From: Streptomyces angustmyceticus
Lineage (GTDB): Bacteria > Actinomycetota > Actinomycetes > Streptomycetales > Streptomycetaceae
Assembly: GCF_019933235.1 (NCBI RefSeq)
Contig: NZ_CP082945.1
Span: forward strand, 1,860,001 to 1,924,000
Length of the DNA: 64,000 nucleotides
Direction of reading: 5' to 3'
A model generated the notes under the pieces. That model saw only the letters and a program-made list of their open reading frames with translations, made no database searches and was not told the origin of the DNA. The translations under genes were made by a program, and so were the position numbers. Positions 56,118 to 64,000 of this stretch are shown here, piece after piece. Position 1 is the first letter of the stretch. Each line of letters opens with the position of its first letter.

Positions 56118-57326
56118 GTGAACGGCAGAACTTTGCCGCCGCGTATCGGTCCGTACCTCGTCGAGCGACGGCTCGGCGCGGGCGGCATGGGCGAGGTGTT
56201 CCTCGCCTACTCCGTCGCGGGTGAACCGGTCGCAGTGAAGGTGATCCGGCCCGACCGCACGGATCCGCACACCCGCGCCCGCTTCGAACGCGAAGCGACG
56301 ATCGCGCGCACGATCTCCGGCACGGGCCGGGTAGCCCGTTTCATCGACGCGGACCCGTTCGCCGAGGAGCCGTGGCTGGCCATGGACTACGTCCCGGGTC
56401 GCTCACTCTCCGACCTCGTGAAGGACCAAGGCCCTCTCGCCGCGCCTCTCGTGGCGAGCCTGGGCGCATTATTGGCCGAGGGCCTTGCTGCCGTGCACGC
56501 CGTGGGCCTGGTCCACCGCGACCTGAAGGCGCAGAACGTCATTCTGGGCGACTTCGGCCCAGTGATCATCGACTTTGGGCTCGGCGCCTTCCTCGGAGCC
56601 TCCAAGGGCTCGCTCTCCCAGGCCGGCACTGTCATCGGTACGGTGCGCTGCATGCCACCCGAGCAAGCCTTGGGCGAGGTGGACATGACACAGGCCGCCG
56701 ATGTGTACGGCCTGGGCACGGTGCTTCTCTACGCAGCGACCGAGCACTACCCGTATGACGGCGCCCGGTGGGAGGCGGTGGCCGCGCAGGTGGTCAATCC
56801 CGAGGTCGACCCCGATCTGTCCGGGCTGCCCAAGGACCTTGCCCCCGTCGTGCAGCCGATGCTGGCGCACAAAGCGGAGGACCGCCCCTCTTTGGAGGAG
56901 GTGACCCGGCAGTGCGCCGATCTCATGCGTCTGCTGGGTACGAGTCCAGCCCGCGCGCGCCGCTCTCTGATCGAGGAGACGACGGCGAAGGATCACCCGA
57001 CGATGGTGCTTCCGCAGCCGGACGCACCGATGCTTGACCGGCTCGACTCGCTGGAGAGGCTGCTGCGCGAAGAGTTGGTGTCCGGGGAGCGGAACATCCC
57101 TGTCCCCACCGCCGCTGGTGAGCCCGGTACGGACACTGCGGGCGAGATCGACGTCGAGATCTCGCTGACGCCCGAGCCCTCGGCCGCGTTCGGTTCCGTA
57201 CCCGGGAGCGGAAGACCGGCGGAGCCCGTACCGCAGCCGGGCCGTCCCCCCGCTTCCCGCAGGGTTGCCGACGAGCTGCGCGAGCGCTACGCGAGACGAC
57301 CGGCACTCGCCTGGCCGAAGCGCTGA
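56118..57326 (+). CDS. Soluble Ser/Thr protein kinase in the defence region
   Basis: 402-residue Hanks-type kinase with all catalytic residues: Gly loop GAGGMGEV (20–27), Lys41 in VAVKV, HRDLKAQN (134–141, catalytic Asp136), DFG (152–154) and PPEQ in the APE position. The kinase domain ends near residue 270. The remaining 130 residues are Pro/Ser/Glu-rich with no membrane segment and no PASTA or other sensor domain, unlike most Streptomyces kinases of this class. GTG at 56118 follows AGGGGG. Gene order (divergent helicase–nuclease, downstream DISARM-like genes) suggests a role in phage defence; its targets are unknown. Confidence 0.85.
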   Translation: MNGRTLPPRIGPYLVERRLGAGGMGEVFLAYSVAGEPVAVKVIRPDRTDPHTRARFEREATIARTISGTGRVARFIDADPFAEEPWLAMDYVPGRSLSDLVKDQGPLAAPLVASLGALLAEGLAAVHAVGLVHRDLKAQNVILGDFGPVIIDFGLGAFLGASKGSLSQAGTVIGTVRCMPPEQALGEVDMTQAADVYGLGTVLLYAATEHYPYDGARWEAVAAQVVNPEVDPDLSGLPKDLAPVVQPMLAHKAEDRPSLEEVTRQCADLMRLLGTSPARARRSLIEETTAKDHPTMVLPQPDAPMLDRLDSLERLLREELVSGERNIPVPTAAGEPGTDTAGEIDVEISLTPEPSAAFGSVPGSGRPAEPVPQPGRPPASRRVADELRERYARRPALAWPKR

Positions 57327-57492
57327 GCCGCTTCCCTCCTCCGTCCTCCCGCCAACGAGCCGACACAGTACGGGACTCGGGGCATCGGTATGGCCCCCTG
57401 GACACAGCGCACCCGGCTCACCGGACGACCACGCGGGCTCCCCCACAAGCACACCAGACAGCACGAGCAGACCGTTCACAGAGGAGCACCAC

Positions 57493-60400
57493 GTGACCAC
57501 GGCGAAGCAGCCAGAGGTCCCTGAGCCGCGCGACGCCGATCCGGCGCATCCGCCGTACCCGACCGGCGCGAAGCTGGTCTTGGCCCCCGGCGCCCAGGTG
57601 CGCATCCGCGACGAGCAGTGGCTCGTGAAGTCCGTCGGGGAGTCCCGCGACGGACTGATGGTCGAGGTCAGCGGGGTTTCCCCATTCGTCCGTGGCACGG
57701 ACGCGGTGTTCTACTCCGGCCTGGACCAGATCGACGTACTCGATCCGCGCAAGACCCGGCTCGTGCCCGACGACACCTCCAAGCACGCCAAGGCCCGCCT
57801 CTACCTGGAGGCGGTCATCCGCAAGACCGCGCTGCCGCAGACCGAGCACGGCCTCGCGCTCGCCGGCTCCTTCCTCATGGACCGGCAGGAGCATCAGCTG
57901 CGCCCCGCCGAGCTGGCGCTGTCCATGCGCAACCCACAGCCCCGGCTGCTGATAGCCGACGTCGTCGGTCTGGGTAAGACGCTGGAGATCGGCGTCACGC
58001 TCTCGGAGCTGATCCGGCGCGGGCGCGGCGAACGCATTCTCGTGGTCACGCCCGCCCATGTGTTGGAGCAGTTCCAGCGCGAGCTGTGGACCCGCTTCGC
58101 CCTGCCGCTGGTGCGCCTGGACTCCACCGGCATCCAGCGCATCCAGCAGGAGATCCCGGCGGGCCGGAACCCGTTCGCCCACTTCAAGCGGGTCATCGTC
58201 TCCGTCGACACCCTCAAGTCGGCGACATACGCCCACCACCTGGAGAAGATCACCTGGGACGCGGTGGTCATCGACGAGTCGCACAACCTCGTGAACAAGG
58301 GCACCCGCAACAACCGCCTCGCCCGCCGCCTCGCCGAGCGGACCGACGCGCTGATCCTGGCCTCCGCCACTCCGCACAACGGCGACGCGGAGTCCTTCGC
58401 CGAGCTGATCGGGATGCTCGATCCGGCGGCGATCGCCGACCCCAAGAACTACAAGGTGGCCGCCCTCGACCACCTCTACATCCGACGCACCAAGTCCGAC
58501 CGCGAGGTGCGCGACGGCCTCAAGGACAAGCCCTGGGCCGAACGCGGCGCGTCCCTGCCGGTGCCGGCTCCGGCGACACGGAAGGAGGTCGCCGTCCTGG
58601 AGAAGCTCGCGAGCGAGTGGACGCCCGGGGAACCGAACCGTTCGTCGGTGTGTGCCGATCCGCTGGTCGGCTACAACTTCCTGAAGGCGTTTCTCTCCTC
58701 CCACGTCGCCCTGCGCAAATCCCTCACCGCCCGCCGCGCCTACCTGGACAACCCCAGGAGCGCCATGGTGAAAGGCAAGGACGGCAAGAAGGCGGACTCT
58801 CCCGAGCGCCGCGCCGCCCTGGCGGCAGAGGGCACAGCCCTCGCGGAACTGGAGGCACTGGTCGCGGATTTCACCGATCAGGACTCCGCCAAGCTCGACG
58901 CGCTCGTCCGCACATTGCAGGACGACCTCAAGGTCGGCCCGGGATGCGAGCGCCGCGTCGTGATCTTCTCCGAGCGGGTCCACACCTTGGACTGGCTGGC
59001 ACAGGAGGTCCCGGCCCTGCTCGGCTTCAAGAAGAAACCGGCGGCCAAGCCCGACAAGACGCGCCCCTGGCAGGTGTACGGCGGTGTCGTCGAGGTCATG
59101 CACGGCGACACCACCAACGACGAGCAGCAGCGGGAGATCATCGACCGTTTCGGTCGGGCCGACGAGCCGGTGCGGCTGCTCTTCACCGGCGATATCGCCT
59201 CCGAGGGCGTCAACCTGCACCACCAGTGCCACGACCTCGTTCACTTTGACCTCCCCTGGTCCCTCATCCGCATCGAGCAGCGCAACGGGCGCATCGACCG
59301 GTACGGGCAGGCGGTGAGTCCCGAGTTCCGTGCGATCACCCTCACCGCCGACGTGCCCTGGCGGCGCGACGAGGAGAGCGGCAGGATGCTCACGCTCGAC
59401 GACCGGCTGGTCGGCGCCCGCCTTTTGCGCCGGGAGGCCCAGGCCCACGAGATCGAGACCGGCGAGGGCAGCGCCGAGGCCGTCACCGGCCTCTACGACG
59501 ACAAGAAGGAAGAGGACCGCCTCACCCGCGACCTCATCAAGGGCGGCACCGTCGAACGCTCCATCAAGCAGTCCCAACAGGAGTCCGGCGGAGTCCTCGC
59601 CGACCTTCTCGCCGGCGCGAATGCCCGCCTCGCCGACCCGACAGCCGCGCCGGCCACCCCCGGCACGGGCTCGGTGCCCGAGGCCGACGTGCCCCACGTG
59701 TTCGCCGACACCAAGGCGTACTTCCACGCCGCGATGGACCTCATCTACCCGGAGGCCGAGCGCAAGGCTCTCGACTGGAAGCCCGAAACGGCCCACGGAC
59801 GCATCGAGTTCACTCCGCCAGGCGACCTGCAGTACCGCTTCCGGGAGCTTCCGAAGTCGTACCTGGAGCAGGAGAAGATCCTCACCACCCCCAAGTACGA
59901 CGGCACACTGCGCATCACCTTCGACAAGCGGTACGCCGCCGACCGGCTGGACGCCGCCCGCAACGCCAAGCAGGGCAAGGGCGACCAACCCACATCCCAG
60001 TGGCCCAACGTCTCCTACGTCTCCGACATCCACCCGGTGCTCGACTGGGTGACGGACAAGGTCCTCGCCAAGCTCAGGTACGACGAGGCGTTCGTCCTCG
60101 CCCACCAGCCCGACGCCGACAAGGCCAAACGGATCGATGCCGCCCTGCCCGAGGCCCTGACCAGCCCGGTCTACCTCCTCCAAGGCGTCTACTCCAACGC
60201 GGCGGGAAGGCCGACGGTCGTGGAGTGGATGGCCGTCACCGGTCTCACCGAGGCCGCTCCTCGCGTATGGCGCATGGACTCGGCGTTCCTCGCCGCCTGC
60301 GGTGTGGGCCCCGGCATGCCCGGCCGCGGCCGGCCCGTCGACCCCGACCTCCTCCAGGCACTCGTCCCCGCGGCCGTCGACGCGGCCGAGACCCACCTGC

Positions 60401-60669
60401 GCGAGCGCCGTGCCGACTACGACAAGCACGTCGACTCCTACCTGGCCCCGTACGAGGACCGGGTACAGGTCTGGGAGCAGGGCGCCCTGATCGCCGTGGG
60501 CAATCAACAGCAACGCCGCAAGCAGGTGTGCGACACCGCCACCCGCCGCCGCAAGCTCGTACGCCGCCTGCGGACCGACGGCGATCCGATGCTGCGGGTC
60601 CTCTGCGTCCTCGAACCCCTGCACACCACCACCGTGTCCGCCGCGTACGCCGAGGAGTCCGCACGATGA
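57493..60669 (+). CDS. drmD: DrmD-like SNF2/DEAD helicase of a class 1 DISARM-type system
   Basis: 1058-residue SF2 helicase. Walker A is IADVVGLGKTLE (around 154–165), motif II is DESH (261–264), motif III SATPHN (291–296), and motif VI IEQRNGRIDRYGQ (594–606); VIFSERVHTLDW marks the second RecA lobe. A 400-residue C-terminal region follows with no recognised motif. GTG at 57493 follows GAGGAG at 6 nt. Its stop overlaps the methylase-like gene as ATGA, the order drmD–drmMI expected for class 1 DISARM. Other SNF2-type helicases beside methylases exist, so the name is a strong but not final assignment. Confidence 0.75.
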   Translation: MTTAKQPEVPEPRDADPAHPPYPTGAKLVLAPGAQVRIRDEQWLVKSVGESRDGLMVEVSGVSPFVRGTDAVFYSGLDQIDVLDPRKTRLVPDDTSKHAKARLYLEAVIRKTALPQTEHGLALAGSFLMDRQEHQLRPAELALSMRNPQPRLLIADVVGLGKTLEIGVTLSELIRRGRGERILVVTPAHVLEQFQRELWTRFALPLVRLDSTGIQRIQQEIPAGRNPFAHFKRVIVSVDTLKSATYAHHLEKITWDAVVIDESHNLVNKGTRNNRLARRLAERTDALILASATPHNGDAESFAELIGMLDPAAIADPKNYKVAALDHLYIRRTKSDREVRDGLKDKPWAERGASLPVPAPATRKEVAVLEKLASEWTPGEPNRSSVCADPLVGYNFLKAFLSSHVALRKSLTARRAYLDNPRSAMVKGKDGKKADSPERRAALAAEGTALAELEALVADFTDQDSAKLDALVRTLQDDLKVGPGCERRVVIFSERVHTLDWLAQEVPALLGFKKKPAAKPDKTRPWQVYGGVVEVMHGDTTNDEQQREIIDRFGRADEPVRLLFTGDIASEGVNLHHQCHDLVHFDLPWSLIRIEQRNGRIDRYGQAVSPEFRAITLTADVPWRRDEESGRMLTLDDRLVGARLLRREAQAHEIETGEGSAEAVTGLYDDKKEEDRLTRDLIKGGTVERSIKQSQQESGGVLADLLAGANARLADPTAAPATPGTGSVPEADVPHVFADTKAYFHAAMDLIYPEAERKALDWKPETAHGRIEFTPPGDLQYRFRELPKSYLEQEKILTTPKYDGTLRITFDKRYAADRLDAARNAKQGKGDQPTSQWPNVSYVSDIHPVLDWVTDKVLAKLRYDEAFVLAHQPDADKAKRIDAALPEALTSPVYLLQGVYSNAAGRPTVVEWMAVTGLTEAAPRVWRMDSAFLAACGVGPGMPGRGRPVDPDLLQALVPAAVDAAETHLRERRADYDKHVDSYLAPYEDRVQVWEQGALIAVGNQQQRRKQVCDTATRRRKLVRRLRTDGDPMLRVLCVLEPLHTTTVSAAYAEESAR

Positions 60670-63600
60670 GCTACACCTACGACTCCTTCGCCAACCGCGG
60701 CGAATACCTCTCCGCCCACTACTTCAGCGAGGAGCTGGAGAACACCCTCAAGAAGAGCAGGGCAGGCGACGAAGGTCTGTTCACCCTGTGGACCAGCCGC
60801 GAAACCGACCCGCACGACCCGCGGCCCACCCCACGCGAACTACTCCCGCGGCTCCGCGGTGAGTACCTGTCCACCGTGCGCCCCTTCCTGGCCTCCCGCG
60901 CCCAGCAGGAAGAGTTCGACAGCACCTACGACGACCCGACGGGCGAGTGGACCGAGCGCGTCACCACCTGGCACGCCGCCGTCCTGAAGGCTCTCGGCTA
61001 CGGCGGAGACCGGCCCGGTCCGCTCACCGTGCACCACGCGGACAGGGAGTACGCACTCCAGGTCGCCTGGCACGGTGACGGCATCCTCGCCGTCGACTGC
61101 GGCTGGACCGCCAAACTCGACGACGCCCTCGACCCCGAAAAGGCCGGACGGCTCCTCCACCCCCTCAAGACTGCCGACGGCCTCCACGAAGTCGGCGAGA
61201 AGCTCGTGGGCTGGCTCTTCCAGAGCGAACTGCACGAGCCCGGCGGCGACGCACCCCGCTTCGTCCTGCTGCTCTGCGGCGGCGTGCTCGTCCTCGCCGA
61301 CCGGGGCACCTGGGCCGAAGGCCGCTACCTCGCCGCCAGTCTGGACGCGGCCCTCACCCGCAACGACACCGCGAAGGCCGGCGAACTCGCCCTCCTCACT
61401 GCCCTCTTCTCCCACGACATGCTCGCGCCCCGCCCCGACGGCAAGGGCCCCCGCATCGACGACCTCCTGAAGGCGTCCCGTGACAACGCCGTCGGCGTCA
61501 ACTCCGAGCTGCGCAAGGGTCTCCAGCACTCCGTCGAGATCATCGCGAACGAGGTACTCGCCCGGTTGCGCAAAGCGGAGGTTTTGCCACGGGAGATCGA
61601 GGACCTGAAGAAGGGCCCGTTCGCCAAGCAGCTCACCCGCGAGTCGCTGCGCTACCTCTACCGCATCCTCTTCCTCCTGTACGCGGAGGCCCGTCCCGAG
61701 CTGGGCATCCTTCCTGCCAGCGACGACACGTACGAGGCCGGGTACTCGATCGCCCGGCTCCGCGAACTGGTGGCACGCGAACGAAAGCTGGTCGACGAGG
61801 ACAGCCGAGGCGGCTTCCACCTGTACGCCTCCCTCGACGTCCTCTTCAACAAGGTCAACTACGGCCACCGCCCGCACGGCACCGAGGCGGACGACGACAA
61901 GCCCGCCGAGAAACGCAGCGAACTGCGCGGCCTGCGCTTCGAGCCGCTGCGCAGCGAGCTGTTCGACCCGAAGGCGATCACCCTCATCGGCCGCCGCGTC
62001 CTCGACCCCCGGTGGGACGAGGACGGGGACGAGCCACCTCGCTGGCTGGACCTGAGGCTGCGCAACGAGGCGTTGCACCAGGTGCTGCGTCTGCTGACCA
62101 TGAAGGAGGCCGGCCAGAAGGGCCGACAGGGCGGCTTCATCTCCTACCGCAACCTGGGCATCAACCAGCTCGGTGCCGTGTACGAAGGGCTTATTTCTTA
62201 CACCGGCATCATCGCCGATGAAGAACTCGCCGAGGTCGCCAAACCCGGCGCTAAGCAGGGCGACAAGCAGTACGGCGACCCCGAGAAGGGGTCCTGGCTC
62301 ATCCCCGCCGACCGGCTAAGTCAGTACAGGGAGAACACGCACGTCGTGTACTCGGCTCAGGACGCCGAACAGTACGGCCTGCGCGGCCCGAAGAAGTACC
62401 CCGAGGGTACGTTCGTGTACCGCCTGGCGGGGCGGGACAGGGAGACGTCGGCGTCGTACTACACGCCGGAGTCGCTCACCAAGGTGACGGTCGAGCTGGC
62501 GCTCAAGCACCGCATCACCGACGAGACGCGGGCGAGCGAGCTGCTGCGCTACACGATCTGCGAACCGGCTCTGGGGTCGGGTGCGTTCCTCAACGAAGCG
62601 ATCAGCCAGGTCGCGGAGGAGTACCTCAAGCGCCGCCAGGCAGAACTCGGCGTCACACTGGATACGTCAAAGACGCTCGATGCCAAGCAGAAGGTGAAGG
62701 CATATATCGCGCTCCACAACGTATACGGGATCGACCTCAACCCGACGGGCGTGGAGCTGGCGGAGGTGTCACTGTGGCTCAACACCATGCACCCCGGCAT
62801 GCGGGCACCGTGGTTCGGGCTGCATCTGCGACCCGGAAACTCCCTCATCGGGGCGCGCCGTTGGGTGTACGAGGCCGAGCGCATCAAGAAGGAGCGGACC
62901 ATCGGCGCACAGACGCCGACGAAGCTGCCGTTCCGGGAGAAGGGGAACGGCGCGGAGCAGCCGCTGCCGGACGGCGCCGTGCACCAGTTCCTGCTTCCGA
63001 CGCCCGGCTGGGGTGCGGTCGCGGGGGCGAGCGGTGACGCCAAGAAGCTTGCCGAGCAGCTTGCCGGGCCGCAGGTCGAGCACCTGAAGGCATGGAAGAA
63101 CAGCATCAAGGCCAAACCCAAGACGGTGGGTGGCAAGAGCAGCCAGCTGGCCCGGCTTCAGGCGGCGGCCAGACGAGTTGAGTTCCTGTGGCAGCTCGTC
63201 GCCAAGCGCATGGAACTGAGCGAGCGCGAGATCGCCCGCACCATCGACGTGTGGGGCACGGGCCGGGAGGAGGACGCGGAGGAGTACGCGTTCCTGCGCC
63301 GTGACAAGAAGGGCGCTGGGGACACCGATCTGCCGCTGACCAAGGAACGGGTCTTCAAGGATCTGTTCGAGGCGGAAGGTTCGCCGTACTGGCGCCTCAA
63401 GCAGGTCATGGACGCGTGGTGCGCGCTGTGGTTCTGGCCGCTGGACAAAGTCGGGCTGCTGGATGGCACGGACGCGGAGTACGGGACTGCGCCGGTCGTG
63501 TCGATGGACGCTCTGCTGTCGGCAGGAGTCGTCGGTGAGGTCGGGACGACATCACAGGATGAGCCCCAGGCAGAACCGCGTTTCGTCGAGAACGGACTGC

Positions 63601-64000
63601 TGTTCGCCCTCGAAGGTGACCAGATGTCCTTCGCCGACGATTCAGGTGATGGCGACCTTGTCGAGAAACAGGAGATCAAGAAGAGGCGAGTTACTGAGGC
63701 CGGGGCGAAGAAGCGCGGGGGGCCGCCCCGACGCCGCGACGTCGTGCCGCTGGCCGACCTCGATGACTGGCTCGACTTTCTCGAATCCATGCTTGGCACC
63801 AAGGACGTGCAGCAGGGCACCATCGTGTCGTCCGTCGGGTCCCTAGAGGAGCTGAACGACCTTGAGGACCTGATCCAGACTCAGCCTGAGATGGACATGG
63901 ACGATGCCCGAAAGGCGGTCGAGAGCCGCTATCCGTGGATGCGTGGCGTGCGCGACATCGCGAAAGAGCAGGGCTTCCTGCACTGGGAGTTGGACTTCGC
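60666..64000 (+). CDS. drmMI: DrmMI-like adenine-specific DNA methyltransferase (3' end missing)
   Basis: First 1111 codons of an open frame that runs off the window. ATG at 60666 overlaps the helicase stop (ATGA). About 590 N-terminal residues precede the methylase core: SASYYTPESLTK (around 593–604) opens it, CEPALGSGAFLNEAI (around 632–646) is the S-adenosyl-methionine motif, YGIDLNPTGVELAEVSLWL follows near 686, and RPGNSLIGARR near 724. This is the Eco57I/type IIG-like layout. The NPPY catalytic motif is not seen inside the window and should lie further on. In DISARM the methylase marks host DNA. Partial, so completeness cannot be judged. Confidence 0.75.
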   Translation, partial: MSYTYDSFANRGEYLSAHYFSEELENTLKKSRAGDEGLFTLWTSRETDPHDPRPTPRELLPRLRGEYLSTVRPFLASRAQQEEFDSTYDDPTGEWTERVTTWHAAVLKALGYGGDRPGPLTVHHADREYALQVAWHGDGILAVDCGWTAKLDDALDPEKAGRLLHPLKTADGLHEVGEKLVGWLFQSELHEPGGDAPRFVLLLCGGVLVLADRGTWAEGRYLAASLDAALTRNDTAKAGELALLTALFSHDMLAPRPDGKGPRIDDLLKASRDNAVGVNSELRKGLQHSVEIIANEVLARLRKAEVLPREIEDLKKGPFAKQLTRESLRYLYRILFLLYAEARPELGILPASDDTYEAGYSIARLRELVARERKLVDEDSRGGFHLYASLDVLFNKVNYGHRPHGTEADDDKPAEKRSELRGLRFEPLRSELFDPKAITLIGRRVLDPRWDEDGDEPPRWLDLRLRNEALHQVLRLLTMKEAGQKGRQGGFISYRNLGINQLGAVYEGLISYTGIIADEELAEVAKPGAKQGDKQYGDPEKGSWLIPADRLSQYRENTHVVYSAQDAEQYGLRGPKKYPEGTFVYRLAGRDRETSASYYTPESLTKVTVELALKHRITDETRASELLRYTICEPALGSGAFLNEAISQVAEEYLKRRQAELGVTLDTSKTLDAKQKVKAYIALHNVYGIDLNPTGVELAEVSLWLNTMHPGMRAPWFGLHLRPGNSLIGARRWVYEAERIKKERTIGAQTPTKLPFREKGNGAEQPLPDGAVHQFLLPTPGWGAVAGASGDAKKLAEQLAGPQVEHLKAWKNSIKAKPKTVGGKSSQLARLQAAARRVEFLWQLVAKRMELSEREIARTIDVWGTGREEDAEEYAFLRRDKKGAGDTDLPLTKERVFKDLFEAEGSPYWRLKQVMDAWCALWFWPLDKVGLLDGTDAEYGTAPVVSMDALLSAGVVGEVGTTSQDEPQAEPRFVENGLLFALEGDQMSFADDSGDGDLVEKQEIKKRRVTEAGAKKRGGPPRRRDVVPLADLDDWLDFLESMLGTKDVQQGTIVSSVGSLEELNDLEDLIQTQPEMDMDDARKAVESRYPWMRGVRDIAKEQGFLHWELDF

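Noticed and set aside
56118..57326. Kinase as PglW of a Pgl/BREX type 2 system
   Set aside because: Much shorter than PglW as I know it, and no PglX-, PglY- or PglZ-like gene is in the window.
57418..60624. 1068-codon frame antisense to the DrmD-like gene
   Set aside because: Shadow frame; helicase motifs lie on the plus strand in order.

Overview
The window is high-GC actinobacterial chromosome, almost certainly Streptomyces. Evidence: strong G/C bias at third codon positions, frequent GTG starts, a DUF3000 gene, the coproporphyrin-type haem pair hemG–hemQ, an ngcEFG–rok7B7–xylFGH carbohydrate block, and a gene order that matches (from memory) the S. coelicolor SCO5998–SCO6046 core region read backwards. 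No rRNA, tRNA, CRISPR array or insertion sequence was found.

Layout. 1–5140: pyrimidine reductase (partial), ZapE-type ATPase, a Tat-exported PhoX-like phosphatase and a two-gene ABC exporter. 5426–9660: a Pth2-like peptidyl-tRNA hydrolase, then a compact cluster of a DUF692 multinuclear iron oxidase (MNIO), its small partner and two paralogous membrane proteins. One of these ends in a Gly/Ser/Cys repeat with eight cysteines, making it a candidate MNIO substrate. 9745–20879: secreted peptidase, hemQ–hemG, thiolase, CoA-disulfide-reductase-like enzyme, hemE, DUF3000, an orphan LuxR-type regulator and RNase D. 21145–28507: PepSY lipoprotein, fadA–fadB beta-oxidation operon, NYN-like protein, a two-component system and a small membrane protein. 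28640–41184: amino-acid permease, dxs, xylFGH, rok7B7 and ngcEFG, all on the minus strand. 41618–52223: GH92 mannosidase, acnA, an ECF41-like sigma factor, a GntR/DUF1648 pair and a fusion of a DNA-binding HTH to a MurA-like enolpyruvyl transferase.

52502–64000 (open at the right edge) is an accessory anti-phage defence region. It holds an SF1 helicase fused to a phospholipase-D nuclease and a zinc ribbon (minus strand), a divergent soluble Ser/Thr kinase, a large SNF2/DEAD-type helicase resembling DrmD, and the N-terminal 1,111 residues of an adenine-methylase-like protein resembling DrmMI. The last two genes overlap by ATGA. This looks like the start of a class 1 DISARM system, with the kinase and helicase–nuclease as unusual companions. 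drmA, drmB and drmC would have to lie beyond position 64000.

Control signals read directly from the sequence include a perfect ECF41 promoter in front of the ECF41-like gene, an iron-box-like site before acnA, a DasR-type dre-like site before ngcE, a LacI-type palindrome before the mannosidase with an echo before xylF, a palindrome just upstream of the HTH–MurA start, and about a dozen strong hairpin terminators. Regulator assignments rest on remembered consensus sequences and are inferences.
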